NCBI GenBank assembly: GCA_030625575.1
Contig: DAOUQP010000009.1
Span: forward strand, 1 to 33,038
Reading direction: 5' to 3'
DNA: 33,038 nt
Origin: Eubacteriales bacterium
Lineage (GTDB): Bacteria > Bacillota > Clostridia > Peptostreptococcales > Acidaminobacteraceae
Shown: in pieces, positions 24,357 through 33,038 of the stretch
Layout: each line of letters begins with the position of its first letter
How positions within the stretch are numbered: the first letter of the stretch is position 1
Made by a program: the position numbers and the translations under genes
Notes under the pieces: generated by a model
What the model saw: only the letters and a program-made list of their open reading frames with translations
Databases searched by the model: none
What the model was told of the DNA's origin: nothing

Positions 24357-27300
24357 ATGTATAAAGAACTAAGTAAAGAAAGCAATAAAGAAAAAGAATT
24401 GGAATTAAGTAAATATTGGGAAGAAATCGATCTTTTACATCAAAGTGTGGAATCGAGAAAAGAAAATGATGGATTTGTCTTTTATGATGGCCCACCGACA
24501 GCAAATGGAATGCCGGGTCTTCATCATGTCGTGGCAAGATCGTTGAAAGACTCAGTATGCCGCTACAAAACAATGCAAGGTTATCAAGTGAAGAGAAAAG
24601 CTGGATGGGATACACATGGACTACCTGTTGAAATTGAAGTCGAGAAAAAACTCAAGCTTTCTAGCAAACAAGACATTGAAACGTATGGTATTGAAGCTTT
24701 TAATAAACAATGTAAAGATTCTGTTTTTGTATATGAAGAAGCATGGAGACAACAAACAGAAAGAATGGCTTATTTAGTAGATATCGATGATCCGTATGTT
24801 ACTTTGAACAACGAGTATATCGAATCGGTTTGGTGGATACTCAACAAATTCTTCGAAGAAGGTTATATTTACGAAGGACATAAAATACTACCGTATTGCG
24901 CTAGATGTGGAACAGGACTTGCAACACATGAAGTGGCGCTTGGATATCAGGAAATCAAATCTGAAACTGTTTATGTTAAATTTAAAAGAAAAGACATGGA
25001 TGAATATTTCTTGGTATGGACAACCACACCTTGGACGTTGGCATCCAATGTTGCGTTGACTGTTCATCCAAAAGAAACATATGTAAGAGTCAAGCAAGAA
25101 GGAACAACATATATCATTGAAAAAACTTTATCGAAAGTAGTAATGGGCGATGATATTGAAGTTGTCGATGAATTTTTGGGAAAAGAGTTGGAATATGTTG
25201 AATATGAGCAATTGATGCCATTTTTAAAGCTAAACAAAAAAGCATTCTATGTGACTTTGGGTGACTACGTTACTACTGGAGACGGAACAGGTATTGTTCA
25301 TACAGCACCTGCTTTTGGTGAAGATGACTATAATATCGGTAGAAAATACGATTTGCCTGTACCTCAACCAGTTGATGCGGACGGTAAATATACCGAGACA
25401 CCATGGAAGGGTACATTTGTTATCGATGCAGACCCTGAAATCGTCAGGTGGCTTAGAGAAGAAGGAAAACTTTATAAAAAACAAAAGATGGTACATAACT
25501 ATCCACATTGTTGGAGATGTAAAACACCATTATTATATTCAGCAAAACCAAGCTGGTATATCGAGATTACTAAATTAAAAGACAAACTGATTGAAAACAA
25601 CAATACTGTCAATTGGTATCCTGATTATGTAGGAGAAAAAAGATTTGGAAACTGGCTGGAGAATTTAAACGACTGGGCGATTTCCAGAAGTAGATATTGG
25701 GGTACTCCTCTTAATATTTGGAGATGTGAATGCGGTCATACAGCTTCAGTGGGCTCGATTCAAGAGTTGACTGAAAAGGCGATTGAAGATATCGATCAAA
25801 GCATTGAACTTCACAGACCTTATGTAGATGATATACATCTTACTTGTGATAAATGCGGCGGAGTGATGACAAGAGTTCCTGAAGTAGTGGATGTTTGGTT
25901 TGATTCAGGGGCAATGCCTTTTGCTCAGCACCATTATCCATTTGAACATAAAGAAGATTTCGAGGAATTATTCCCAGCAGACTTTATCTGTGAAGGTATC
26001 GATCAAACAAGAGGATGGTTTTACTCGCTTTTAGCAATTTCTACATTTGTAATGGGAATATCTCCTTATAAAAATGTTCTGGTAAACGATTTGCTTCTTG
26101 ATAAAGACGGTAAGAAGATGTCTAAATCAAAGGGAAACACAGTTGATTCATTTGATCTGTTCGACAGATACGGCGTCGATGCTGTTCGTTGGTATTTGAA
26201 TTATGTTTCACCGGCGTGGTCTCCTACAAAATTTGATGAAGATGGTCTTAAGGAAGTAAACAGCAAATTCTTTAGAACGTTGGAAAATGTTTATAATTTC
26301 TTTACACTATATGCGAACATCGATGGAATAGATGCTACAGACTTCCATGTTGAACATAAGGAAAGACCAGAACTCGATCAGTGGGTTTTATCTAAATTAA
26401 ATAATCTGACAAAGGCGGTCACTGCTGATTTAGAAGTATACGATTTAACTAAAGCGGTTAGAAAAGTTCAAGAGTTTGTAAGTGAAGACTTATCGAATTG
26501 GTATATCAGAAGAAGCAGAAGAAGATTCTGGAGTACTGAACTAGATCAAGATAAAAAATCTGTTTATAATACTACCTATGAAGTTCTTGTAGATTTGGTA
26601 AAATTGGTTGCACCGATCGCACCTTATATTTCTGAACAAATTTATAGAAATTTAACTGATGAAGTATCTGTTCATTTAGCAGATTATCCAGAAGTCGATG
26701 AAGAATTAATCGATGAAAAAATAGAAACTAGAATGGACTTGGTTAGAACGATAGTAGGGCTGGGTAGAGCCGCTAGAGAATCAGTTAAGATCAAAGTTAG
26801 ACAGCCGATTCAAAAGGTATTTATAAATGGCAAGGACAAGGTTTTGATTGAAGATTTATCACCTTTGATTATGGAAGAACTGAATGTAAAAGAAGTAGGC
26901 TTTGTGGATAATGTGAAAGAGTACATGAACTTTTCATTAAAACCTAACTTTAGAGCCTTGGGACCAGTATTGGGTAAGGATATGGGGTTATTCTCCAAAG
27001 CACTGCAAAATGTCGACCCTGGTGCTGTTGTAAAAGCTTTTGATGAAGGAAAAACTGTTACTATCAAGCTTAGTGATGAAAAGTCAGTGGAAGTAGATAG
27101 TGAGCAATTAGTGGTAAATATCTCGTCAAAAGAAGGATTCACAGTTGAAATGGAGAATAATGTATTTGTCATCCTAGATACAACATTGACTGATGAATTG
27201 GTAAACGAAGGATATGCTAGAGAATTTATTTCTAGGGTTCAACAAATGAGAAAGAGCAACGACTTTGAGGTTTCTGACAACATTAAGATTTATTATGATT

Positions 27301-27452
27301 CTTCAGAGGAATTCTCGAATGCATTGAAATTATATGAAGATTACATCAAAGATGAAACTCTTGCTGTAGAGATTAATCCTTTAGGTGATAAAACATACGA
27401 AGAACACAATTTAAACGGTCATGAGACAAAATTATTCCTTGAGAGAATATAG
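24357..27452 (+). CDS. ileS: Isoleucyl-tRNA synthetase, type 2 (GLHH active-site variant)
   Basis: A 1031-residue class I synthetase charging tRNA-Ile. The lead-in GPPTANG (45-51) is canonical, but the HIGH motif reads G54-L-H-H57. KMSKS is at 587-591. The editing (CP1) domain includes VWTTTPWTLASN and GDGTGIVHTAPAFGEDD. The C-terminus lacks the terminal zinc-finger module of type 1 bacterial IleRS, and the length and AGWDTHGLPVE region fit type 2 (eukaryote-like) enzymes. Type 2 enzymes are generally mupirocin-tolerant, and bacterial variants with the swapped GxHH motif are reported to be highly resistant. It is controlled by the T-box upstream. Confidence 0.97.
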   Translation: MYKELSKESNKEKELELSKYWEEIDLLHQSVESRKENDGFVFYDGPPTANGMPGLHHVVARSLKDSVCRYKTMQGYQVKRKAGWDTHGLPVEIEVEKKLKLSSKQDIETYGIEAFNKQCKDSVFVYEEAWRQQTERMAYLVDIDDPYVTLNNEYIESVWWILNKFFEEGYIYEGHKILPYCARCGTGLATHEVALGYQEIKSETVYVKFKRKDMDEYFLVWTTTPWTLASNVALTVHPKETYVRVKQEGTTYIIEKTLSKVVMGDDIEVVDEFLGKELEYVEYEQLMPFLKLNKKAFYVTLGDYVTTGDGTGIVHTAPAFGEDDYNIGRKYDLPVPQPVDADGKYTETPWKGTFVIDADPEIVRWLREEGKLYKKQKMVHNYPHCWRCKTPLLYSAKPSWYIEITKLKDKLIENNNTVNWYPDYVGEKRFGNWLENLNDWAISRSRYWGTPLNIWRCECGHTASVGSIQELTEKAIEDIDQSIELHRPYVDDIHLTCDKCGGVMTRVPEVVDVWFDSGAMPFAQHHYPFEHKEDFEELFPADFICEGIDQTRGWFYSLLAISTFVMGISPYKNVLVNDLLLDKDGKKMSKSKGNTVDSFDLFDRYGVDAVRWYLNYVSPAWSPTKFDEDGLKEVNSKFFRTLENVYNFFTLYANIDGIDATDFHVEHKERPELDQWVLSKLNNLTKAVTADLEVYDLTKAVRKVQEFVSEDLSNWYIRRSRRRFWSTELDQDKKSVYNTTYEVLVDLVKLVAPIAPYISEQIYRNLTDEVSVHLADYPEVDEELIDEKIETRMDLVRTIVGLGRAARESVKIKVRQPIQKVFINGKDKVLIEDLSPLIMEELNVKEVGFVDNVKEYMNFSLKPNFRALGPVLGKDMGLFSKALQNVDPGAVVKAFDEGKTVTIKLSDEKSVEVDSEQLVVNISSKEGFTVEMENNVFVILDTTLTDELVNEGYAREFISRVQQMRKSNDFEVSDNIKIYYDSSEEFSNALKLYEDYIKDETLAVEINPLGDKTYEEHNLNGHETKLFLERI

Positions 27453-27458
27453 TCATTT

Positions 27459-27490
27459 AATATAGCTGGGGAAAACCCAGCTATATTTTT
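27459..27490 (+). terminator. Rho-independent terminator after ileS
   Basis: A 12-bp perfect stem AATATAGCTGGG (27459-27470) / CCCAGCTATATT (27476-27487) with loop GAAAA runs into TTTT. The next gene's ribosome site AGGAGA begins at 27491, so any transcript of the next gene must read through or start inside ileS. Confidence 0.92.
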
Positions 27491-27502
27491 AGGAGAATGA
27501 AT

Positions 27503-28961
<1,459 letters not shown>

Positions 28962-28976
28962 TGCAACATGATTAAG

Positions 28977-29007
28977 TGGCTTAGGAAATATTTCTTAAGC
29001 CATTTTT
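28977..29007 (+). terminator. Rho-independent terminator after pyrR
   Basis: TGGCTTAGGAAA (28977-28988) pairs with TTTCTTAAGCCA (28991-29002) with one G-T wobble; TTTTT follows (29003-29007). It marks the end of the conserved chromosomal run. The 130 nt from here to the next promoter hold no recognisable gene. Confidence 0.9.
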
Positions 29008-29137
29008 ATATTGTAAATTTAATTGGCAGAATATGGGATTTGTATAGATAAATATTGGGAAAGAATAGAAAAATATACCTAATAATGTTAATGTAAGAAT
29101 ATAGATAGAAATTTTATATCATGGAGATTTCGTTTTA

Positions 29138-29183
29138 TTTACAAATATACTTATTTGGCTTATAATATAAGTATATTTGTAAA
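29138..29183 (+). promoter_or_regulatory. Palindromic operator-promoter of the abiE pair
   Basis: TTTACAAATATACTTAT (29138-29154) is repeated as its exact inverse ATAAGTATATTTGTAAA (29167-29183), a perfect 17-bp inverted repeat with a 12-nt spacer. The promoter is built in: -35 TTTACA (29138-29143) is the outer end of the left arm, and -10 TATAAT (29161-29166) lies in the spacer at 17-nt spacing. The right arm covers the expected transcription start. AbiEi-type antitoxins are known to repress their own promoters by binding inverted repeats, so this is the likely AbiEi operator. Confidence 0.88.
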
Positions 29184-29197
29184 GTGAGGTGATGGAT

Positions 29198-29791
29198 ATG
29201 AATAACCGTAAAAAATTAGAAAAACTCATTAAACAACACCATGGAACAATTTTAAGTGCTGATCTTGATAAGTATGAAATTCCGAGAACATACCTTTCGG
29301 TGTTGGTTGCTGAAGGAAAACTAGAGAGGGTCGACAGAGGAATTTATGTCTCATCAGATTCAGTTGAAGATGCGATGTTTGCAATGCAAAGCAAGTATTC
29401 TAAACTGATTTACTCTCATGAGACTGCACTCTATTTACATGGTCTGTCAGATCGGACGCCTTTTGAATATTCAGCAACTGTCCCCAGCGGGTACAAAGTG
29501 GTGGAAAATGTCTCAGAGCGGTTTAAAGTATATTACATCAAGAAAGATTTATATGCTATGGGTGTAACCGATACAAACACTTTATTTGGAAATGTTATAA
29601 AGGTATATAACCTTGAAAGAACAATCTGTGATATTGTACGGAGTAGAAATCGAATTGATATTCAAATTTTGAATGAAGCACTAAAGCGATTTGTAAAAAT
29701 AAAGTCGGCAGATTATTCGCTACTCATGGAATATGCAAAGAAACTCAATGTAGAAACAGTGATAAAGAATTACTTGGAGGTGCTCCTATGA
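29198..29791 (+). CDS. AbiEi-type antitoxin (type IV toxin-antitoxin)
   Basis: A 197-residue protein. The N-terminal winged-helix domain (about 1-50: HGTILSADLDKYEIPRTYLSVLVAEGKLERVDRGIYV) matches the AbiEi_4 antitoxin N-terminal domain. The rest (about 55-190) carries IYSHETALYLHGLSDRTP and VYNLERTICDIVR, typical of AbiEi C-terminal domains. It should neutralise the AbiEii toxin without direct binding and repress its own promoter. ATG at 29198 is chosen after GAGGTGAT; GTG 29189 and ATG 29192 overlap that site. It overlaps the toxin gene by 4 nt (ATGA). Such pairs act in phage abortive infection and plasmid or island maintenance. Confidence 0.92.
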   Translation: MNNRKKLEKLIKQHHGTILSADLDKYEIPRTYLSVLVAEGKLERVDRGIYVSSDSVEDAMFAMQSKYSKLIYSHETALYLHGLSDRTPFEYSATVPSGYKVVENVSERFKVYYIKKDLYAMGVTDTNTLFGNVIKVYNLERTICDIVRSRNRIDIQILNEALKRFVKIKSADYSLLMEYAKKLNVETVIKNYLEVLL

Positions 29792-30612
29792 GTGGTAAAG
29801 CCATGAGTTTAAAAGCAAAAATTAGAAATCTTGCAAAGAAGAAAGATATGTCAGCGCAAGTTGTATTGCAAAACTACATGTTTGAGAGATTTCTTGAAAG
29901 GTTGTCAAAATCGGACTATAAGGATAAGTTCATCCTGAAAGGTGGAATGTTGATTGCTGCATTGGTTGGCATTGATAATCGAGCTACAATGGATATGGAT
30001 GTAACGATTAAGAATTATCCATTCAATAGCGACGCATTGACAGAGGCTATCAAAGAGATTTGTAATGTAGAAGTCGATGATGATGTAGCATTTTCATTTT
30101 TAGGAATTGATTCTATAAGAGATGACGATGCATATGGCGGCTATAGAGTAAGCATGCAAGCTGATTATGAAACCATTATTACCCCAATGCAGATTGATAT
30201 TACTACAGGTGATGCTATAACACCAAAAGAAATTTTATATCTTTTCAAGATGATTTTTGAGGAAGAGACCATTTGTGTATGGGCATATAATATTGAAACG
30301 GTTCTGGCTGAAAAGGTTGAAACTATTTTGAGAAGGGGAGAGTTGAATACTAGACCAAGAGATTTCTATGATGTTTATATTTTAACCAAAACTCAGCCTT
30401 TTGATGGCTCACTATTCGCAGAAGCTATAAGAAAGACAACAGACCATCGAGAAACTGCCCATATTTTATATGAGACTCAAAAGAGGATTGAAGATCTTGA
30501 AAATAGTGAAACTTTGGAAAAAAGATGGCTGAAATATACCCAAAATTACAGATACGCTGAAGATATCTCTTATGAAGATGTGATTGAAGCGTTAAGAATG
30601 ATGATGCAATAA
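29788..30612 (+). CDS. AbiEii-type nucleotidyltransferase toxin (DUF1814)
   Basis: A 274-residue protein of the AbiEii/AbiGii nucleotidyltransferase family. The core motif is present: FILKGGMLIAAL (G52-G53) and the metal-binding D69-x-D71 in RATMDMDVTI. Downstream ETVLAEKVETILRRGELNTRPRDFYDVYIL holds the other conserved charged residues. Members transfer nucleotides to RNA such as tRNA ends and halt growth; the target here is unknown. Catalytic residues look intact, so it may be active. GGAGGTG (29776-29782) gives a strong ribosome site inside the antitoxin gene. Confidence 0.93.
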   Translation: MSGKAMSLKAKIRNLAKKKDMSAQVVLQNYMFERFLERLSKSDYKDKFILKGGMLIAALVGIDNRATMDMDVTIKNYPFNSDALTEAIKEICNVEVDDDVAFSFLGIDSIRDDDAYGGYRVSMQADYETIITPMQIDITTGDAITPKEILYLFKMIFEEETICVWAYNIETVLAEKVETILRRGELNTRPRDFYDVYILTKTQPFDGSLFAEAIRKTTDHRETAHILYETQKRIEDLENSETLEKRWLKYTQNYRYAEDISYEDVIEALRMMMQ

Positions 30613-30747
30613 CTTCAATGGTACATATAGACAGAAAAAAATTTGATGGTTGAAAACTATAATAGCAGATTTGTTAACGTTTGAGATAGGTGAAAAAAAC
30701 TTAAACCAACTTAGTGGAAAACTAAGGGAATGAAATCCGTAAAAATA

Positions 30748-30776
30748 TTGACAAATTAAAGTTTGGGGAATATAAT
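30748..30776 (+). promoter_or_regulatory. Consensus sigma-A promoter of the ATPase gene
   Basis: TTGACA (30748-30753), a 17-nt spacer and TATAAT (30771-30776) match the sigma-A consensus at all twelve positions. Transcription would begin near 30783, about 15 nt before the ATG, leaving a very short leader containing AGAGGTGAG. The preceding 135 nt show only a small hairpin (CTTAGT/ACTAAG, 30710-30726) without a T-run. Confidence 0.9.
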
Positions 30777-30797
30777 CCTTATTAAGAGGTGAGTGAG

Positions 30798-31991
30798 ATG
30801 ATTCCAAGAACAGAATGCTTAGACTTTCTCATACGGTCAAAAGATAAACAATTGATTAAAGTGATCTCAGGAATAAGAAGGTGTGGAAAATCAACATTAT
30901 TTGAGATTTATAAAGATTACTTACTTGATCAGGGTATAGATCAGGAACAACTTATATTTATCAATTTTGAAGATCTTCGTTACAATCATTTGCGAGACTA
31001 TATGAAACTTTTTTTATATGTAATGGAAAGAGTTCAACTAGATAAAATGAACTATATTTTTTTAGATGAGATTCAGCATGTACCGGAATTTGAACGAGTT
31101 GTTGATAGTCTGTTTATACAAAAAAATGTAGATATTTATATTACTGGATCAAATGCATATTTTATGTCTAGCGAATTGGCAACACTTTTGTCCGGGAGGT
31201 ATATCGAATTAAAAATGTTGCCTTTATCATTCAAGGAGTATTGTAGTGGCACAGATATTCAAAAGTCAATCACGGAAAAGTATCGAGATTATCAAATAAA
31301 CAGTTCTTTTCCATATGCAATAAGTATTATGAATGACAAAAAATTGGTTATAGATTATCTGGAAGGAATATTTAATACAGTTATTCTCAAAGATGTTGTT
31401 GCAAGAAACAAGATTGCTGATGTAGTGATGTTGGAAGATGTGGTGAAGTTCTTGTTTCATAATATCGGTAATCAAACATCTATAACAAGAATTGCTAATA
31501 CGATGACTTCAGATGGCAGAAAAATCGATCCAAAAACAGTAGAAAAATACATTAGAGCGTTGACTGAGAGTTTGATTATCTACAAAGCAAAAAGATACAA
31601 TATCAAGGGTAAGCAGTACCTGAAAACTTTGGAAAAATACTATGTAGTTGATATAGGTCTACGTTATATGTTGTTGGGAATGAGTCAAACAGATGTAGGA
31701 CATATTCTTGAGAATGTTGTTTATCTTGAATTAATACGCAGAGGATACGATGTATATGTCGGCCAATATGGTGATATGGAAGTTGATTTTGTGGCAATGA
31801 ACGAACATGGGATAGAATATTTTCAAGTAGCTGCTACAGTAAGAGACGAAAAAACATTGAATAGAGAGCTTAAACCATTACTTAAAATCAATGATCATTA
31901 TCCAAAATATTTATTGACTTTAGACGAAGATCCTGAAGGTGACTATTTAGGTGTTAGAAGAATGAATGCACTAGATTATTTCCTGAAATAA
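30798..31991 (+). CDS. AAA-family ATPase with DUF4143 C-terminal domain
   Basis: A 397-residue protein. The N-terminal AAA_14 domain carries Walker A G25-IRRCGKS32, Walker B with LDE at 89-91 (YIFLDEIQHV) and the sensor region YITGSNAYFMSSELATLLSGRY. The C-terminal DUF4143 region (about 195-390) includes a helix-turn-helix-like stretch (TSITRIANTM) and a nuclease-like end GYDVYVGQYGDMEVDFVA. These proteins are abundant and mobile in Clostridia and Bacteroidetes; their function is not settled. The GTG at 30789 is rejected because AGAGGTGAG serves ATG 30798. It has its own promoter and is apparently monocistronic. Confidence 0.93.
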   Translation: MIPRTECLDFLIRSKDKQLIKVISGIRRCGKSTLFEIYKDYLLDQGIDQEQLIFINFEDLRYNHLRDYMKLFLYVMERVQLDKMNYIFLDEIQHVPEFERVVDSLFIQKNVDIYITGSNAYFMSSELATLLSGRYIELKMLPLSFKEYCSGTDIQKSITEKYRDYQINSSFPYAISIMNDKKLVIDYLEGIFNTVILKDVVARNKIADVVMLEDVVKFLFHNIGNQTSITRIANTMTSDGRKIDPKTVEKYIRALTESLIIYKAKRYNIKGKQYLKTLEKYYVVDIGLRYMLLGMSQTDVGHILENVVYLELIRRGYDVYVGQYGDMEVDFVAMNEHGIEYFQVAATVRDEKTLNRELKPLLKINDHYPKYLLTLDEDPEGDYLGVRRMNALDYFLK

Positions 31992-32324
31992 TCGAAATCT
32001 ATGGGTGACATGGAAAGCTCCGAAAAACTAGCATAAATTTCGTGAAAATTTCTCTTAGTGAATTATTATTCATTTTACAGGTTATGGTGACGTTTAATGA
32101 CAATCAGACATTCGAACATTTTAGAATTTATTAATTTGAAATCAGATAAAAAATACTAATAACGTGAAGATATGTTTTTTCTTAAAATTGGGTATTAATA
32201 TCAAGTATTATATATTTAAAAATTGGAATGTTTTTCTTTACAAATATAGGTTTTGCGGAGAATAAAGTCAATGTTGTATAGAATAAGGCGAAAATTGCTT
32301 CTGAAACTAAAAGGGGGATATACA
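31992..32324. other. 333-nt non-coding gap
   Basis: This gap between the ATPase and the last gene is very AT-rich. It holds no frame longer than about 20 codons with a ribosome site and no clear terminator. Two weak promoter-like elements occur: TTTACA at 32237 and TAGAAT at 32279-32284, neither with a good partner. TTTACAAATATA at 32237-32248 exactly repeats the outer 12 bases of the abiE operator arm. I see no tRNA or structured RNA. Confidence 0.6.
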
Positions 32325-33038
32325 TTGAAAGCTATACATATTCTTAAAGTAATAGGGAGGATTTTCGATAAATTCATTAAGTATTTGGTAAAAGGAAGTT
32401 GGAAACGAATTATTATTTTGGTGGCAATCATTATCTTCGCATTGATGCTTGTTAATTTTGCAGCCTACGAATTCGGATTCTTTGATTATTGGATTCAGCA
32501 GCCATCCAGTAACCCGGAAGAAACTGTTCAAAGTGCAATTGAAAACCAACTGGAAAAAGAATATACACTAAATGTAGAGATAGAAGAAATTAAAATTGAT
32601 GAAGCTGAAACTGAGCGCGTTGTCGAAAGATACTTGGGAAGTGAATTGGCAGAAAAAAGAGGATGGACAGAAGAGGATCTGCTAGAACGGTTTGTAGTTG
32701 TATATGCAAAATATGATGCGGAATATGATCATACGAAGACTTTTCTTGAGGACGGATATTTAGAGCAATACTTCTATCTATTACAAGACAAAAAAAGTGG
32801 AGAATGGACTATTGTAGATAATTCAAGTCCTTCAACAGTCAATAGGGATTTGTTGTATTTGGATCAAGGTGCGATTGATGGAAGAATTCATATCGACAAG
32901 ATTGATGAATTGTTCAATGAAAACGATATTGATGGTTTAGAAGAGTATATGTCATCATTGAATTTAAAAGAGCTGCTGGAAACAGGTGCAGAACTTGGAG
33001 AAGAAAGCAGAATCAACAGTGCTGGAATGTTCCTAGCT
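32325..33038 (+). CDS. Membrane-anchored protein of unknown function (5' part, runs off the window)
   Basis: An open frame of 238 codons without a stop reaches the right edge. The best start is TTG at 32325, with AAGGGGG (32311-32317) 7 nt upstream; no in-frame ATG lies near the start. The product has a basic N-terminus (about 1-28), one membrane helix (about 29-48: IIILVAIIIFALMLVNFAA) and an acidic extracytoplasmic domain. That domain has a compact beta-like region (about 75-165) containing VVVYAKYDAEYDHTKTF and YLEQYFYLLQDKKSGEWTIVDN, a pattern seen in small NTF2-like or DUF4829-like lipoprotein domains. This is a loose resemblance only; function is unknown. Confidence 0.75.
   Translation, partial: MKAIHILKVIGRIFDKFIKYLVKGSWKRIIILVAIIIFALMLVNFAAYEFGFFDYWIQQPSSNPEETVQSAIENQLEKEYTLNVEIEEIKIDEAETERVVERYLGSELAEKRGWTEEDLLERFVVVYAKYDAEYDHTKTFLEDGYLEQYFYLLQDKKSGEWTIVDNSSPSTVNRDLLYLDQGAIDGRIHIDKIDELFNENDIDGLEEYMSSLNLKELLETGAELGEESRINSAGMFLA

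Noticed and set aside
25261-25578. 105-codon plus-strand frame inside ileS
   Set aside because: It lies in an alternative frame within the conserved editing and catalytic regions of IleRS, so it is a shadow.
30710-30726. Small hairpin CTTAGT/ACTAAG between abiE and the ATPase
   Set aside because: A six-bp stem without a T-run is not a convincing terminator; it may be chance in AT-rich DNA.
32083-32159. Two tiny frames (17 and 20 codons) in the gap before the last gene
   Set aside because: They are very short, overlap each other in different frames and have poor ribosome sites; nothing supports translation.

Overview
The window reads as a chromosomal segment of a low-GC, Gram-positive bacterium of the Firmicutes, most likely class Clostridia. 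The reasons are strong AT bias, Shine-Dalgarno sites of the AGGAGG/GGTGA type before nearly every gene, sigma-A-type promoters, a T-box leader on ileS, and the dcw (division and cell wall) gene order typical of Firmicutes. The MurE ligase carries the DNPR signature of meso-diaminopimelate-adding enzymes, so an mDAP-type wall is expected. The genus cannot be fixed from the sequence.

Layout, all genes on the + strand. (1) 1-693: the last codons of an unidentified gene, a TenI-like thiazole tautomerase and a strong terminator. (2) 711-14468: the dcw operon mraZ-rsmH-ftsL-ftsI/spoVD-murE-murF-mraY-murD-ftsW-murG-ftsQ-DUF881-DUF881-sbp, preceded by three 10-nt-phased MraZ boxes. (3) 14493-15709: ftsZ with its own promoter and a terminator hairpin that includes its stop codon. 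(4) 15725-24062: nrdR-pgeF-(PDZ/radical-SAM DUF512)-der-gpsA-(HlyD-like)-ylmE-sepF-yggT-ylmH, a packed run mixing accessory division factors with housekeeping genes. (5) 24063-27490: promoter, isoleucine T-box, ileS (type 2, with an altered HIGH motif) and terminator. (6) 27503-29007: a RluD-type pseudouridine synthase, pyrR and terminator. (7) 29138-33038: accessory DNA with an AbiE-type toxin-antitoxin pair under a palindromic operator-promoter, an orphan AAA/DUF4143 ATPase with a consensus promoter, and the start of an unknown membrane-anchored protein that runs off the window.

Region 2 supplies lipid II (MurE, MurF, MraY, MurD, MurG) and the septal synthase (FtsW with the FtsI/SpoVD transpeptidase, plus FtsL and FtsQ/DivIB). 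FtsZ and SepF provide the ring and its membrane tether. Several genes often found in this neighbourhood are missing: ftsA, murB/murC, spoIIGA-sigE-sigG after ftsZ, divIVA after ylmH, lspA after ileS and the pyr operon after pyrR. Loss of the sporulation block hints at a non-sporulating or rearranged lineage.

No tRNA, rRNA, CRISPR array or insertion sequence was seen. I found no clear candidate for a wholly new system. The best leads are the GLHH active-site swap in IleRS, the 17-bp perfect palindrome framing the AbiE promoter, and terminators that sit directly against the ribosome sites of the next genes.
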